This document shows positions 63,261 to 64,000 of a stretch of 64,000 nucleotides of DNA, in pieces (the first letter of the stretch is position 1; each line of letters begins with the position of its first letter). The stretch comes from Achromobacter marplatensis (lineage in GTDB: Bacteria > Pseudomonadota > Gammaproteobacteria > Burkholderiales > Burkholderiaceae_B): the NCBI RefSeq assembly GCF_002209535.1, contig NZ_NJIG01000004.1, positions 186,001 through 250,000 on the forward strand, given 5' to 3'. A model generated the notes under the pieces. It saw only the letters and a program-made list of their open reading frames with translations. It was not told where the DNA came from and ran no database searches. The translations under genes were made by a program, and so were the position numbers.

Positions 63261-63481
63261 AGTGTGCTCTCCTTCTAAAAGAGAAAAAAGGGTGCGCAAA
63301 ATGCGCGGTGAGGTCGTTAGGCGTTCTCCTTGATTGGGTGGCTTCGTTAAGTACTAGTGTATAGACTCGGGCCGATAAAACAAGCTGACCTAGCGCAAGA
63401 ACATGGCATTTTTATGGCGGAGTCCCTGGGGCGTATTGTCCCTTGCCCGAGAGAGGGCTAGGGGTCTTCCCCAGGTGCCTG

Positions 63482-64000
63482 TTACATGCGGAAGTGCTCG
63501 CCCAGATAGACGCGGCGCACGGCCGGATCGCCCACGATTTCGTCGGGGTGGCCGTCGGTCAGCACCTTGCCTTCGCTGATGATGTAGGCGCGGTCGCAGA
63601 TGCCCAGCGTTTCGCGCACGTTGTGGTCGGTGATCAGCACGCCGATGCCGCGGCCCTTCAGGAACCGCACAATGCGCTGGATTTCGATGACGGCAATGGG
63701 GTCGACGCCGGCAAAGGGCTCGTCCAGCAGGATGAAGCGCGGGCTGGTGGCCAGCGCGCGCGCGATTTCCACGCGGCGGCGTTCGCCGCCCGACAGCGAG
63801 ATGGCGGCATTGCTGCGGATGTGGCCGATCTGGAGCTCTTCCAGCAAAGACTCCATCTGCTCGTTGATCTTGGGCGTGGACAGCGGGCGGCCGTCCTCGC
63901 CGACCTGCAATTCAAGCACGGCCCGGATGTTCTGTTCCACCGTCAGGCGGCGGAACACCGAGGCGTCCTGGGGCAGGTACGACAGGCCCATGCGCGCGCG
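63482..64000 (-). CDS. lptB: LPS export ABC transporter ATPase LptB, 5' end beyond window
   Basis: 172 C-terminal codons of the ATPase that powers LPS transport through LptBFGC. Visible are [20 protein letters not shown] (Q-loop region), signature [16 protein letters not shown], Walker [13 protein letters not shown] and the H-loop ITDHNVRE. The C-terminus GEHFRM is the conserved LptB end. The Walker A lies outside the window. The next gene on this strand is hpf, 221 bp away, with no rpoN between. Confidence 0.95.
   Translation of the reverse strand, partial: RARMGLSYLPQDASVFRRLTVEQNIRAVLELQVGEDGRPLSTPKINEQMESLLEELQIGHIRSNAAISLSGGERRRVEIARALATSPRFILLDEPFAGVDPIAVIEIQRIVRFLKGRGIGVLITDHNVRETLGICDRAYIISEGKVLTDGHPDEIVGDPAVRRVYLGEHFRM

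Overview
The window is high-GC, densely packed chromosomal DNA from a betaproteobacterium, most likely Achromobacter or a close Bordetella relative (Alcaligenaceae). This placement rests on the proteins, on gene orders such as gatCAB divergent from mreBCD-mrdAB and argB-HAD-slmA, and on my recollection of that family; no database was searched. I saw no transposase, prophage, CRISPR array, rRNA or tRNA. Most of the sequence is core housekeeping DNA.

Layout. 1-7.5 kb: SDR fragment, periplasmic amidase, NhaA antiporter, a small unknown gene with a GT4 glycosyltransferase, a HIT/GNAT pair and a two-domain PPK2 enzyme. 6.7-9.3 kb: a sulfide/persulfide module (metallo-beta-lactamase-fold persulfide dioxygenase-like enzyme, BigR/SqrR-like repressor with both sensing cysteines, type II sulfide:quinone reductase) around an AT-rich palindrome. 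9.3-18.7 kb: a complete branched-chain-type ABC importer between two acyl/aryl-CoA ligases, with a divergent Crp/Fnr regulator. 18.7-19.8 kb: ohrR-ohr peroxide defence with palindromic operators. 21-27 kb: a second branched-chain-type ABC importer whose LivM and LivG are fused, plus a LysR gene. 27-33 kb: argO/argP, a PCu(A)C copper chaperone, gdhA and a LysE/LysR pair.

33-44 kb: xthA, pyrE, gatB-gatA-gatC, then mreB-mreC-mreD-mrdA-mrdB for rod-shape peptidoglycan synthesis. 45-54 kb: an Ldh_2 dehydrogenase with a DASS anion transporter, slmA, a HAD phosphatase, argB, a MetQ-like binding protein, and a yraN-diaA-dolP-tlpA operon with 4-nt start/stop overlaps in its last three genes. 54-64 kb: rsmI, ogt, rapZ-rlpA, two c-type cytochromes, a MocR regulator, then hprK-ptsN-hpf and the end of lptB (nitrogen-PTS and LPS-export neighbourhood). 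No rpoN lies between lptB and hpf.

The most unusual content is non-coding. Two convergent intergenic gaps of about 1.1 kb (19.83-20.99 kb and 44.03-45.10 kb) hold the same set of repeat modules, partly arranged as a mirror image. One module (165-179 nt, three copies) folds into a long terminal stem enclosing two hairpins. The copies differ by compensatory base changes, and all five G/T pairs in the three terminal stems read as G-U on one strand only. This is what a structured RNA would show, and I do not recognise the family. A 218-bp unit, tandemly triplicated with about 98-99% identity, and other short dispersed repeats next to stop codons are also present.
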